Shown in pieces: positions 1 to 6,564 of a stretch of 6,564 bases of DNA (position 1 is the first letter of the stretch; each line of letters begins with the position of its first letter). Under the pieces are notes generated by a model. It searched no databases and was not told the origin of the DNA. It worked only from the letters and a program-made list of their open reading frames with translations. This DNA is from CAYLSO01 sp964386525 (GTDB taxonomy: Bacteria > Eisenbacteria > RBG-16-71-46 > DASYSL01). A program made the position numbers and the translations under genes. The DNA is taken from contig CAYLSO010000101.1 in NCBI GenBank assembly GCA_964386525.1, positions 1-6,564 on the forward strand. The letters run 5' to 3'.

Positions 1-2835
<2,835 letters not shown>

Positions 2836-2841
2836 CGCACG

Positions 2842-2859
2842 CCGCGCGGGGATGCGCGG
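2842..2859 (+). other. Short GC-rich hairpin in the rpoB-rpoC spacer
   Basis: CCGCGC (2842-2847) can pair perfectly with GCGCGG (2854-2859) around a 6-base loop GGGGAT, starting 6 bases after the rpoB stop codon. No run of T follows (only CCTTTC), so it does not look like an intrinsic terminator. A perfect palindrome TTCGCGAA lies just downstream at 2864-2871. In DNA this rich in GC a 6-bp stem can arise by chance. An RNA processing or stabilising role is possible but nothing here shows it. Confidence 0.3.
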
Positions 2860-2876
2860 ACCTTTCGCGAACCGAG

Positions 2877-2881
2877 AGGAG
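2877..2881 (+). promoter_or_regulatory. Shine-Dalgarno sequence of rpoC
   Basis: AGGAG, within the purine run GAGAGGAGA, sits 6 bases before the ATG at 2888. The match to the anti-Shine-Dalgarno is strong and the spacing normal. It decides the rpoC start in favour of 2888 over the in-frame ATGs at 2897, 2909, 2924 and 2933, none of which has a comparable site at proper spacing outside this one. Confidence 0.9.
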
Positions 2882-2887
2882 ACACCC

Positions 2888-6564
<3,677 letters not shown>

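Noticed and set aside
2842..2868. Intrinsic terminator between rpoB and rpoC
   Set aside because: The stem is only 6 bp and is followed by CCTTTC, not a T run; termination between these two genes would also be unexpected.

Overview
This window holds two adjacent housekeeping genes on the + strand: the 3' part of rpoB (RNA polymerase beta subunit, positions 1-2835) and the 5' part of rpoC (beta' subunit, from position 2888 to beyond the right edge). A 52-base spacer separates them, and it carries a strong ribosome binding site for rpoC. Both reading frames are intact, with no frameshift or internal stop. Every catalytic, metal-binding and zinc-binding residue I looked for in the visible parts is present.

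The DNA is very GC-rich and its codons strongly favour G or C in third position. RpoC carries the long trigger-loop insertion (SI3 type) of Gram-negative lineages, which argues against Firmicutes, Actinobacteria and Deinococcus-Thermus. RpoB lacks the extra segment that E. coli has between its ILETHLGMAAK and ATPVFDGA blocks, which argues against Gammaproteobacteria. Several sequence details resemble, from memory, the Fibrobacteres-Chlorobi-Bacteroidetes (FCB) superphylum: DVHYTHYGR, DQTNPLAE, DASLKAPPG followed by a Lys/Arg/Glu-rich helix in RpoB, and TLRTFHIGGTA plus an extended KPQKK segment in RpoC. My best guess is a GC-rich FCB-affiliated bacterium (for example Gemmatimonadota or an uncultured candidate phylum). 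Acidobacteriota or Verrucomicrobiota are not excluded.

Layout: 1-2835 is rpoB without its N-terminus. 2836-2887 is the spacer, with a short GC hairpin, an 8-base palindrome and the rpoC Shine-Dalgarno. 2888-6564 is rpoC, 1225 complete codons, lacking its C-terminal end. There is no gene-free stretch above 300 bases. The two products form the two jaws of the polymerase: beta supplies the rifampicin pocket and the lysines at the active centre, and beta' supplies the magnesium-binding aspartates, bridge helix and trigger loop.

I found no mobile element, CRISPR array, RNA gene or undescribed system. The observations worth a second look are lineage-level variations in the polymerase: an F-loop extension, a trigger-loop Met-to-Leu exchange and a methionine-rich N-terminus on RpoC. 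A very long antisense open frame opposite rpoC is explained by codon bias.
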